A DNA stretch of 64,000 nt from contig DYJC01000022.1 in NCBI GenBank assembly GCA_020723305.1, positions 1-64,000 of the forward strand. The letters are read 5' to 3'. Below the pieces are notes generated by a model. It was not told the origin of the DNA, did not search any database, and worked only from the letters and a program-made list of their open reading frames with translations. The position numbers and the translations under genes are program-made. Positions 7,570 to 15,010 of the stretch are shown piece after piece; position 1 is the first letter of the stretch, and every line of letters begins with the position of its first letter. The DNA comes from Desulfosudis oleivorans (GTDB taxonomy: Bacteria > Desulfobacterota > Desulfobacteria > Desulfobacterales > SURF-7).

Positions 7570-8250
7570 TCATCTCCTGAGGGTTTTTTCGATAAATTGA
7601 ATGATAAAATCAGCATATGCATCCACCGGTATCTTACGGCTTGTATACTTCCACCTTTTCAGATACCAGTCCTGAAGCAAGGGTTTGATAACCGAAGCGG
7701 TCATCGTGACATCATCGATTGAAAAAACTTCCTGCCGGTTTCCTTCTTCCAGAATGTCGATAAAAATCTGTTCGGTGGCCAGCTCGGAAGCGATTGCTTT
7801 TTTCTGCTCGGATTTCACCATGTACCGGGCTTCCATGAAAAAAAAGATAAACCACTGGGGCATGATCTCACTCAGATACAGGTGAACCCGTATGGCTGCC
7901 CTGAGTTTTTCTTCTGCTTTATCCGCTTCGTTAATGTATTTCTTCATGATGCCGCCGATAAACTGCTGACCCTGTTCCTGAATGATATTCAACAGGTCTT
8001 CTTTTGTTGAAAAATAGGAATAGAGGGCGCCCATGGATAGACCGGTTTCGCGGCACAAATCCCGCAGACTCATGGCGGAAAACCCTTTTTCACTGCTCAA
8101 CTTGAGAGCTGCATTGTAAATATTCATGAGATTCTTCACCGCCAGCCCTTCCTTCTTGATTTTAATGGAGTGGCTTTTCTCCTTGAAAATATTGCGGCAG
8201 ATCTCTTCCACGAAACCGGTTTGATGATTTTTGAAATCAGAAAACTTCAT
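7570..8250 (-). CDS. TetR/AcrR family transcriptional regulator
   Basis: A 226-residue TetR-family repressor. The helix-turn-helix region is at about residues 45-90, with FSAMSLRDLCRETGLSMGALYSYFSTKEDLL matching the family signature (split here only by position). The C-terminal ligand domain is unassigned but is like those of fatty-acid and acyl-CoA responsive regulators. An N-terminal extension of about 38 charged residues precedes the usual start. It lies inside the operon it probably controls, between the dehydrogenase and kinase genes. A candidate operator CGAGCGCTCG lies upstream of the operon's first gene. Confidence 0.92.
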   Translation of the reverse strand: MKFSDFKNHQTGFVEEICRNIFKEKSHSIKIKKEGLAVKNLMNIYNAALKLSSEKGFSAMSLRDLCRETGLSMGALYSYFSTKEDLLNIIQEQGQQFIGGIMKKYINEADKAEEKLRAAIRVHLYLSEIMPQWFIFFFMEARYMVKSEQKKAIASELATEQIFIDILEEGNRQEVFSIDDVTMTASVIKPLLQDWYLKRWKYTSRKIPVDAYADFIIQFIEKTLRR

Positions 8251-8281
8251 AGGGTTCTCTCTTCATAAAAATCTTTACAGG

Positions 8282-8402
8282 GAGCTAATTTCAAAACCAT
8301 TAAAAAACGTCACACCGGCGAAGTCGGTGCCCAGAAAAGAGCCGAAAATACTAGATTCTTGTTTTCGCCGGAACTACAACAACGGACTTTTGAAATTGGC
8401 TC
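8282..8402. repeat. Dispersed palindromic repeat, copy A
   Basis: A 121-bp unit beginning GAGCTAATTTCAAAA and ending TTTTGAAATTGGCTC, a 15-bp terminal inverted repeat with one mismatch. The interior has CACCGGCGAAGTCGGTG and TTCGCCGGAA segments. It starts 23 bases behind the acyl-CoA dehydrogenase stop codon, between two genes of one operon. Confidence 0.85.
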
Positions 8403-8424
8403 CAGGGTTTGTCTCCACAGGCTC

Positions 8425-9621
8425 CTATTTCTGATACTCGCCCAAAATCCGTTTCCCCAGCATGAGCCGGTGAACCTCATCCGCGCCGTCATAGATTCTT
8501 GCACCTCTTTCATGGCGATAGAAATAGGAAAGGATGGTGTCATCCGACATCCCAAGGCCACCGTGAACCTGCAATGCCCGGTCGATGATGGTCTGCATGG
8601 TGTTGGCAACGACAAATTTGATCATGGAAATATCGTTTCGCGCTTCGCTGGCCCCCACAGTTTCAATTCTCCAGGCAGCATAAAGGGTCATCAGCCGTGC
8701 AGCCTGGATTTCCGCAGCCGAATCCGCAACCCATGTCCGGATGGTCTGCTGTGTGGCAAGAGTTTTTCCATCCGGTGTGATCACCCGATAATTGGCACGC
8801 TTGCACATCAGCTCAAAAGAACGTTTACAGATCCCCAGCCAGCGCATGCAATGATGAATCCTTCCGGGTCCAAGGCGTTCCTGGGCAATGACAAATCCCT
8901 GCCCTTCCGCGCCAAGCAGATTTTTTTGGGGAACCCGGCAGGACTGATAGATGATTTCGCCATGGCTTGCATAATCACTTCCCTCATGACCCATTACCGG
9001 AATATTCCGTACCAGATTGAAACCCGGATTGTCGGTCGGAACAATAATCATGCTGGCATTCAGGTATCTTGGTGCATCCGGATTGGTGACGGCCATGACA
9101 ATGGCAAATTTTGAACCATCTGCAGAGCTTGTATACCATTTATGTCCATTGATCACATAGTCATCGCCATCTTTGACAGCCGTGGTTTCGAGCATCACCG
9201 GATTGGAACCCGGCATGTTCACCTCTGTCATGGAAAAACAGCTTCGGATATCTCCGGCCACCAGCGGCGCCAGATATTTCTCCTTCTGTTCCGGGGTTCC
9301 GTATTTATGAAGAATCTCAATATTGCCCGCATCCGGAGCCTGGCACCCGAAAATATAATGACCCAGAGGCGTCCGGCCCAATGCCTCGGATATCAGTGCA
9401 TGTTCCATGAGATCCAGTCCCATCCCGCCATATTCCTTGGGATGGTTCGGAGCCCAGAGCTCCATCTTCTTGACCATTTTCCGTTTTTCTTCAAACAGTT
9501 TCAGTCCATCCCGGAATTCCATTTTGGTGAAATGGGGTTCCAGCGGGATCAGCTCTTTTTCTACAAATTCATCGATCATTCCCAGAATAATTTTCATCTT
9601 TTCCGATATCTGAAAATCCAT
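8425..9621 (-). CDS. Acyl-CoA dehydrogenase, ACAD10/11 (LvaC) type
   Basis: A 398-residue flavoprotein of the acyl-CoA dehydrogenase fold. It has the FAD/substrate loop CFSMTEVNMPGSNP, the HKWYTSSADG strand and the QVHGGLGMSDDT helix. Near the C-terminus (residues 376-385) IYDGADEVHR replaces the usual IYEGT sequence; the DGxDEVH form is the hallmark of ACAD10/11 and their bacterial relatives such as LvaC, which rearrange phosphorylated 4-hydroxyacyl-CoAs. This supports a non-classical reaction rather than plain beta-oxidation. A good AGGAGG site precedes the ATG. The gene follows the phosphatase gene by 12 bases. Confidence 0.95.
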   Translation of the reverse strand: MDFQISEKMKIILGMIDEFVEKELIPLEPHFTKMEFRDGLKLFEEKRKMVKKMELWAPNHPKEYGGMGLDLMEHALISEALGRTPLGHYIFGCQAPDAGNIEILHKYGTPEQKEKYLAPLVAGDIRSCFSMTEVNMPGSNPVMLETTAVKDGDDYVINGHKWYTSSADGSKFAIVMAVTNPDAPRYLNASMIIVPTDNPGFNLVRNIPVMGHEGSDYASHGEIIYQSCRVPQKNLLGAEGQGFVIAQERLGPGRIHHCMRWLGICKRSFELMCKRANYRVITPDGKTLATQQTIRTWVADSAAEIQAARLMTLYAAWRIETVGASEARNDISMIKFVVANTMQTIIDRALQVHGGLGMSDDTILSYFYRHERGARIYDGADEVHRLMLGKRILGEYQK

Positions 9622-9633
9622 ACTACCTCCTGT

Positions 9634-10344
9634 TTATCGATAGGTTATCCATAATTCTTCTTTTTTTATTTCCAGATGTGCATGCTCATTGAACGACATC
9701 ATCATCATCCTGTCGGGAGTAAATTTGAAACGGGTCACGGAACTGTTGATGATCTGCCATCCCACCTGAATCGAAACCTCGTTTGAAAGGCAAAGCGCTT
9801 TCTGAATGGCTGCGGAAATCGGCCCGCCGGATGAAAAGACCGCAACTGTTTTTCCCTTTCCTTGAGCCTTCATGATCTCCTGTATTCCGTCTCTCACCCG
9901 GCTAGCGTAATCGTCCCATGAGATCAGACCCGGAGCCTGAACAGCGCCGGAGACCCATTTCAGGATGGCTCGTTCAAAAACTATCTGAAACGATCTTCTG
10001 CTGGTGAACATGCTGTCGACATCCCTTGAAAAATCCGGATTTTCCTCAATCAGCATGGGGATGGCCGTCCGCAGAACCGTTTCCGGATCATACTCGTTAA
10101 ACGCTTCGGATGAATTCAATTCCCGGCAGGGTTTCTTTTCCCCTGAAAATCCCTGGAAAAAATAATCCGCCGTGTCCAGATGCCGCTGCATGGTACCGCT
10201 GTAGCATTCATCAAAACCAATACCCAGATTCCGGAAATACTCTCCCAGTAGTCTGGATTGGGCGATTCCCAGTTCCGATAGCTGATCATAATTTGCCTGA
10301 CCAAACGAGGCCTGGCCGTGCCGGATCATAAAAAGTGTGCTCAT
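9634..10344 (-). CDS. Histidine phosphatase family protein (phosphoglycerate mutase fold)
   Basis: A 236-residue histidine phosphatase with the RHG motif at residues 8-10 (FMIRHGQASFG) and a second catalytic region in VFSSGGPISAAIQ, where the usual second His is replaced by Ser-Gly (typical proteins read SHGG). An in-frame ATG exists at 10365, but AGAAGGA sits correctly before the ATG at 10344. As the first gene of the dehydrogenase-kinase operon it may hydrolyse a phosphorylated intermediate or by-product made by the APH-type kinase. That role is inference from gene order. Confidence 0.88.
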   Translation of the reverse strand: MSTLFMIRHGQASFGQANYDQLSELGIAQSRLLGEYFRNLGIGFDECYSGTMQRHLDTADYFFQGFSGEKKPCRELNSSEAFNEYDPETVLRTAIPMLIEENPDFSRDVDSMFTSRRSFQIVFERAILKWVSGAVQAPGLISWDDYASRVRDGIQEIMKAQGKGKTVAVFSSGGPISAAIQKALCLSNEVSIQVGWQIINSSVTRFKFTPDRMMMMSFNEHAHLEIKKEELWITYR

Positions 10345-10398
10345 TATTATCCTTCTTTTCACCAATTGTGATTGACAGCCTACCGGATTTTAAAAAAA

Positions 10399-10425
10399 TG
10401 TCAACAAAAATAAAGCGAGCGCTCG
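10399..10425 (-). promoter_or_regulatory. Promoter and candidate TetR operator of the acyl-CoA operon
   Basis: On the minus strand TTGACA (10404-10399) is followed after 16 bases by TAGGCT, a partial -10 match. The perfect 10-bp palindrome CGAGCGCTCG (10416-10425) lies 11 bases upstream of the -35 box, within A/T flanks that extend the symmetry. It is a reasonable target for the TetR protein of the operon, although lying upstream of -35 is less usual for a repressor site. Confidence 0.45.
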
Positions 10426-10453
10426 TTTTTTGTAAGGATAATGAAAAATCAAT

Positions 10454-10488
10454 AAAAAAAGGCAACCGGTAATTCACCGGTTGCCTTT
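10454..10488 (-). terminator. Intrinsic terminator behind aminotransferase gene
   Basis: GGCAACCGGT (10461-10470) and ACCGGTTGCC (10476-10485) form a perfect 10-bp stem with a 5-base loop. The A-tract at 10454-10460 becomes a U-run on the minus strand, so this ends the transcript of the lysine-less aminotransferase gene. Confidence 0.85.
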
Positions 10489-10579
10489 AAATAAAACATT
10501 AGGAATATCGAGAGACTTTTAAAAAGCAGGAATCAATTCACGTCAGAACAGGATACACTTTTTTTATTCGGGTAAAACC

Positions 10580-11902
10580 CTAATCTGCATTTATGATAGA
10601 TCGTAAAGCCCTCTCTATTCCTGCAACAATTTCATCTACATCCTGATCCGTCAGGATAAGAGGCGGCCGGATGATGACGCTATTTTTGGCAACTTCTCCG
10701 GTTTTTACCATAATTCCATGATTCATCAGACTCCGACAGAATTTTGCCGCCCCTTCCGCATCTTCCAAACGCAATGCCAGAAGCAATCCAATGCCATTCA
10801 CGGATATGATTTTCGAATTTGAAGCAACAATCGCTTCCAGTTTTTTCTTGAGCTTCTCACCCTGTCTTCCGGCATTTTCCCAGGGTCTGGTCTGTTCATA
10901 CACATCCAAAGCTGCTGAAGCGACGCGGCAACCCACATCATGTCCGCCAAATGTCAGCAGATGAATCAAAGGGTGAACATCGAAAAAATTTTTGATATCG
11001 CTTGTAAATATCATCGCCCCCATAGGAAACAAACCGCCGCTCAATGCTTCACCGATCAGCATAATATGGGGTAATACGCCGAAATAATCTGCTGCAAACT
11101 TTTCCCCGGTGCGTCCGAACCCGGTCTGTGTTTCATCAAAAATAAGAAGCGCACCAGCCCTGTCACAGGCAAGGCGCAATTCCTGAAGATATGTTTTATC
11201 GACAGTACGGCAATTATTTTCAACCTGGATAGGTTCCAGGATGACGGCTGCTGTCCGTTTTGTGATGGCCTTTCGTGCTGCACGGATGTCATTAAACAAT
11301 ATCGTCTTGCAGTCCGGAATCAATGACCCGAAATATTTTTTATCCGATCGTTCAGACAGAGTCATGGCAAACCCGGTCTGACCATACCAGCCTCCGTCTA
11401 CCGTGATCAATTCGGATCGCCCCGTATATCCGCGGGCAAGCTTGCAGGCGGCCTCCATCGCTTCTCCCCTTACTACGGTGTACAACACACAATCCAGTGT
11501 ATGGGGAGTAAACCTGGCAAGCTTTTCAGCCAGTTCCGCTTTTTCTCTGGAAATCATGACAAAATTTCCCTGATCCGTTTCCTTTATGGCGCGTTTCAAG
11601 GCTTTGACAATGGACGGATTTTTCCTTCCCAGATTATAGGTTCCGGCGGAACAATAACAGTCCAGATACGCATTCCCATCCACATCAAAGATCCGCATGC
11701 CCTCACGCCTGCTCTCCACCCTATCCATTCCCCTGGCTTTCAGATTTTGCACAAACCCTTTCCCGAATATTTTTTCAGCATCCGCTATAAGCCTGCTGGA
11801 TTGGTTCTCGACCCTGTTTATACTTTCCGGTTTATTCCGTAGTGTTTCTATCGCACTATTTTCTTCTACAAGGATAATGTTCTTTTGCTGCAAAGTTGCC
11901 AT
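10580..11902 (-). CDS. Class III aminotransferase homologue lacking the PLP lysine
   Basis: A 440-residue class III aminotransferase-fold protein that looks catalytically altered. The segment that normally carries the PLP Schiff-base lysine (xxxAKxxGGG) reads LIGEALSGG, with Glu285 in the lysine position; the codon is GAA. The phosphate-binding GTGADA motif is replaced by VVRGEAM, the YHG ring-stacking motif by WYG, and EPIQGEGG by EPIQVENN. Yet FDETQTGFGRTG with the PLP-nitrogen Asp is kept, the fold is full length and the frame intact, so selection has maintained it. It lies downstream of an ordinary paralogue (12058-13440). A heterodimer with that paralogue, as in serine palmitoyltransferase, is my inference. 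Confidence 0.9.
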   Translation of the reverse strand: MATLQQKNIILVEENSAIETLRNKPESINRVENQSSRLIADAEKIFGKGFVQNLKARGMDRVESRREGMRIFDVDGNAYLDCYCSAGTYNLGRKNPSIVKALKRAIKETDQGNFVMISREKAELAEKLARFTPHTLDCVLYTVVRGEAMEAACKLARGYTGRSELITVDGGWYGQTGFAMTLSERSDKKYFGSLIPDCKTILFNDIRAARKAITKRTAAVILEPIQVENNCRTVDKTYLQELRLACDRAGALLIFDETQTGFGRTGEKFAADYFGVLPHIMLIGEALSGGLFPMGAMIFTSDIKNFFDVHPLIHLLTFGGHDVGCRVASAALDVYEQTRPWENAGRQGEKLKKKLEAIVASNSKIISVNGIGLLLALRLEDAEGAAKFCRSLMNHGIMVKTGEVAKNSVIIRPPLILTDQDVDEIVAGIERALRSIINAD

Positions 11903-11933
11903 CTCCCCTCCTTCTTCGTTTTCACATTCGGTT

Positions 11934-12055
11934 GAGCCAATTTCAAAAGTCTCTTGTTGTAGTTCCGGCGAAAACTTAAATCCAGTATTTTCGGCTCTTT
12001 TCTGAGCGCTGACTTTCGCCGGTGTGACGCTTTATAATCGTTTTTAAATTGGCTC
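11934..12055. repeat. Dispersed palindromic repeat, copy B
   Basis: A 122-bp copy of the same family as at 8282, in the opposite orientation (GTTCCGGCGAAAAC at the left, TTTCGCCGGTGTGACG at the right). It begins GAGCCAATTTCAAAA and ends TTTTTAAATTGGCTC. It lies two bases past the stop codon of the upstream aminotransferase gene and separates the two paralogues. Confidence 0.85.
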
Positions 12056-12057
12056 GG

Positions 12058-13440
12058 TTAATTCCAGAATGCCAATTTTCGTAACCAGACATTCACTGTG
12101 ATTAAAATATCACCTTTATTCAGCTTTTCCCGGATAAACGGTATTGTTGAAAGGGGGCTCAGCAATAGCAAGTACAGCCTCATGAATTTTATTGCTTTCC
12201 GGATAATCTCCAACGCTTCATCAATATCTTTTTCGTTTGCCGCTGTGGGAAGCTGGAAACGCATGACCTGGGGGGCATTACCGGAATAGGCGGCAAACAT
12301 GCCATGCGTTGCCAGACATTCGGCCATCAGGATTCCCATGAATTCGTGTTTGTACTCCACACCCACCATCATGCCCCGGCCGCGGACTTCCCAGATGATG
12401 TCGGAATTTTCATTTCCCAGATGCCGGAGGCCTTCCTGAAACCTTGCGCCCATCCTTTCGACATTCTCCCAAATTTTATGATCAACAATGTAATCAATAA
12501 CCGAACTGGATACGATACAGCCCAGATCTGAACCACCTCCCAAAGAGGAGTGAAATTCAGGATTCTGGTCGACAAAACCAGTCAACACCCGGCTATCCCG
12601 GTATAGAACTGCGGCATTTGGGTACAGGCCACCGCCAAATGATTTTGCAATAACCATGATATCCGGTACAATCCCGGAATGTTCCGATGCCCAAAGTTTG
12701 CCGGTCCGGCCGAATCCGGTCTGGATCTCATCAAAAATCAGCATGATCCCATACCGGTCACATACTTCTCTCAAGCCTTTAAGATATTCGTCTGTTGCCA
12801 CGTGTATTCCGCCTTCTCCTTGAATCGGTTCCAGAATAATGGCTGCCGTGTGTTCGGAAACCATCTGCTGAATTGCATTGAGATCACCAAATGGAGCAAA
12901 CCGAAAGCCCGGCATCAACGGTTGAAACAACTCCTTATAATAATCCTTACCGTTTGCTGACAGGCTCATCCCGGAGTGACCGTGATAGGCTTTGATCATT
13001 GAAAAAATTTCATTACGGCCGGTGGCGCCCTTTGCCAGTTTGAGTGCTCCTTCAATAGCATCGGCTCCGGTTCCGCAAAGCAATACGCGATTTAAATCAC
13101 CCGGTGCGATAGATACAATTTTTTTAGCCAACTCAATTTTTGGAGCGGACAACATACCATATGTACCCATGTCATAATCATCCAGGGCATTTTCCAATGC
13201 CTCAATTACTTGCGGATTACGACGCCCGACATTAAAGCATCCGGCTGATGAAAACCCATCGATATAGGTCCGGCCGGATCTGCTTTCACGAAAACGGATG
13301 CCGTTGCGTTCGCCTTCCAGAATATCCAGATGTCCCCCTGAGAGATAGCGGATCTGACCCTTTGATATGTGTTTGCCGAATAAATGAAATATCTCTTTCT
13401 CTTTTTTCCTTGAAAGGTTTTGTGTTCCCGCGGATTGCAT
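12058..13440 (-). CDS. Class III PLP-dependent aminotransferase
   Basis: A 460-residue class III aminotransferase with the full active-site set: GTGADA phosphate loop (123-128), AYHGH (151-155), FDEIQTGFGRTG with the PLP Asp, and IMVIAKSFGGG with Lys266 as the Schiff-base lysine. Homologues transfer amino groups from omega-amino acids or amines to pyruvate or 2-oxoglutarate. An adjacent alanine dehydrogenase suggests pyruvate as acceptor. The C-terminus carries about 40 extra residues (from about 420) reaching to within two bases of a palindromic repeat, so the original stop may have been displaced by repeat insertion. GAGGAAATCAT precedes the ATG. Confidence 0.92.
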   Translation of the reverse strand: MQSAGTQNLSRKKEKEIFHLFGKHISKGQIRYLSGGHLDILEGERNGIRFRESRSGRTYIDGFSSAGCFNVGRRNPQVIEALENALDDYDMGTYGMLSAPKIELAKKIVSIAPGDLNRVLLCGTGADAIEGALKLAKGATGRNEIFSMIKAYHGHSGMSLSANGKDYYKELFQPLMPGFRFAPFGDLNAIQQMVSEHTAAIILEPIQGEGGIHVATDEYLKGLREVCDRYGIMLIFDEIQTGFGRTGKLWASEHSGIVPDIMVIAKSFGGGLYPNAAVLYRDSRVLTGFVDQNPEFHSSLGGGSDLGCIVSSSVIDYIVDHKIWENVERMGARFQEGLRHLGNENSDIIWEVRGRGMMVGVEYKHEFMGILMAECLATHGMFAAYSGNAPQVMRFQLPTAANEKDIDEALEIIRKAIKFMRLYLLLLSPLSTIPFIREKLNKGDILITVNVWLRKLAFWN

Positions 13441-13465
13441 ATGATTTCCTCTGCTATTTTGTGGA

Positions 13466-14575
13466 TTACGCGTTAAAAAACCGGCAGTCCTTTATCTGAA
13501 GCGACTCGGCGACATTGCCATTCATCAGTTGTCCGTCAAAGACATTGAGACCTCTGGCAAGAGGAATATTCTTCTTGAGAGCCCTTTCATACCCTTTGTC
13601 TGCCAGCTCCAGGGCAAAAGGCAGTGTAGCATTGGTAAGTGCATATGTAGAAGTAACCGGAACAGCGCCAGGCATGTTGGTTACGCAATAATGAACGACA
13701 TTGTTTTCCACATAGGTCGGACAATCATGGGTTGTTGGCCTGCTGGTGTCTGCACAACCTCCCTGGTCGATTGCTATGTCGACAAAGGCCGCCCCGGCTT
13801 TCATGCCTGAAAGGATTTCCCGATTGATCAGTTTCGGAGCTTTCGCACCTGGGATCAAAACCGATCCAATGACCAGATCTGCATTGGAAACACTCTCTTC
13901 AATATTAGCAGGATTGGACATCATGGTGACAATCCGTGAATGGAAAATATCCTCAATATAACGCAGACGGTTCAAATCAATATCCAGAATCGTAACCCTT
14001 GCACCCATTCCCACGGCAAGGTGTGCTGCATTCAGGCCCGATATCCCGCCACCGATAATGGTTACCTGTGCCGGAGGTACTCCCGGAACGCCTGACAGCA
14101 GCAGTCCGCGTCCATGATTTTTGGATTCAAGACAAAAGCATCCCATCTGTACTGCCAGGCGTCCGGCCACTTCACTCATCGGGGCAAGCAGGGGAAGGCT
14201 TCCGTCATCCTGCTGAACCGTCTCATAGGCAATACCGATAACCTTTTTTTCCAGCAATTTCTGAGTAAGATCTCTATCGGCCGCAAGATGAAGATAGGTA
14301 AAAAGTATTTGACCGGGCTTCATTCTTTCAAATTCCGGTGTTACCGGCTCTTTTACCTTGATGATCATCTCCGCTTCATACCAGACATCATCTGCGGTCG
14401 ATAAAATGATCGCTCCTGCGCTTTGAAAAGCTTCATCTGATATGCCTGAACCTGAACCTGCTCCATTTTCTACATAAACCTTGTGGCCTTTGGCAACGAA
14501 AGCCCTGACACCTGCCGGTGTGACAGCCACCCGTTTTTCCATCGTCTTGATCTCTTTTGGTATTCCAATTTTCAT
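13466..14575 (-). CDS. ald: Alanine dehydrogenase
   Basis: A 369-residue protein matching alanine dehydrogenase in length and key residues: Arg15 (KRVAVTP), Lys75 (KVKEP), His96 (YLHLAAD), the NAD loop GGGISG at 175-180, and Asp270 in DIAIDQGG. It interconverts L-alanine and pyruvate plus ammonia with NAD(H) in the cytoplasm. Next to a pyruvate-type aminotransferase it would recycle alanine to pyruvate, giving net oxidative deamination of the donor amine. It is the first gene of a minus-strand unit with the two aminotransferases. Two palindromic sites upstream probably control it. Confidence 0.97.
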   Translation of the reverse strand: MKIGIPKEIKTMEKRVAVTPAGVRAFVAKGHKVYVENGAGSGSGISDEAFQSAGAIILSTADDVWYEAEMIIKVKEPVTPEFERMKPGQILFTYLHLAADRDLTQKLLEKKVIGIAYETVQQDDGSLPLLAPMSEVAGRLAVQMGCFCLESKNHGRGLLLSGVPGVPPAQVTIIGGGISGLNAAHLAVGMGARVTILDIDLNRLRYIEDIFHSRIVTMMSNPANIEESVSNADLVIGSVLIPGAKAPKLINREILSGMKAGAAFVDIAIDQGGCADTSRPTTHDCPTYVENNVVHYCVTNMPGAVPVTSTYALTNATLPFALELADKGYERALKKNIPLARGLNVFDGQLMNGNVAESLQIKDCRFFNA

Positions 14576-14636
14576 TTTTACCTCTTACAAAGCACTCATT
14601 TAAATTTTAATGATCAGGATTCCAAACAAATTAATT

Positions 14637-14678
14637 TTAGTCAATTGACTAACATAGATAAATTAGTTAGTCAACTAA
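14637..14678. promoter_or_regulatory. Paired palindromic operators between ald and amidase genes
   Basis: A perfect 16-bp palindrome TTAGTCAATTGACTAA (14637-14652) is followed by the related TTAGTTAGTCAACTAA (14663-14678), with centres 26 bp apart. Both lie in the 435-base gap between the divergent ald and amidase genes. The form resembles MarR- or GntR-type operators. No regulator gene of such a type is adjacent, so the protein that binds is unknown. Confidence 0.6.
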
Positions 14679-14770
14679 ATTAATATATTTTTTATTTTTA
14701 TGAAATAATTATACATTTTTTGTATTGCAATTATTATAAATATTCGATTATGATAAAAAAGATTATAGTA

Positions 14771-14912
14771 GAGCTAATTTCAAAACGATGAAAAACCGTC
14801 TCACCGGCGAAGGCCGGTGTCCAGAAAAGAATTAAAAATACAGGATAGCACGTCATTTCTCTGGATTCCGGCCTTCGCCGGAATGACAACATCAGACTTT
14901 TGAAATTGGCTC
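14771..14912. repeat. Dispersed palindromic repeat, copy C
   Basis: A 142-bp unit beginning GAGCTAATTTCAAAA and ending TTTTGAAATTGGCTC, with inner arms CACCGGCGAAGGCCGGTG and CCGGCCTTCGCCGG. It is the longest and best preserved copy. It lies in the intergenic region 14576-15010, which otherwise holds the palindromic operators and AT-rich sequence. Confidence 0.88.
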
Positions 14913-15010
14913 AGTAAAATAAAAAATGAAATGGCCGGCTGTGAATATTTTGCATTGAATTTTTGGAAGCAATGCTGAAACAAAAACAATTTCGATAAGA
15001 GGTATACGTG

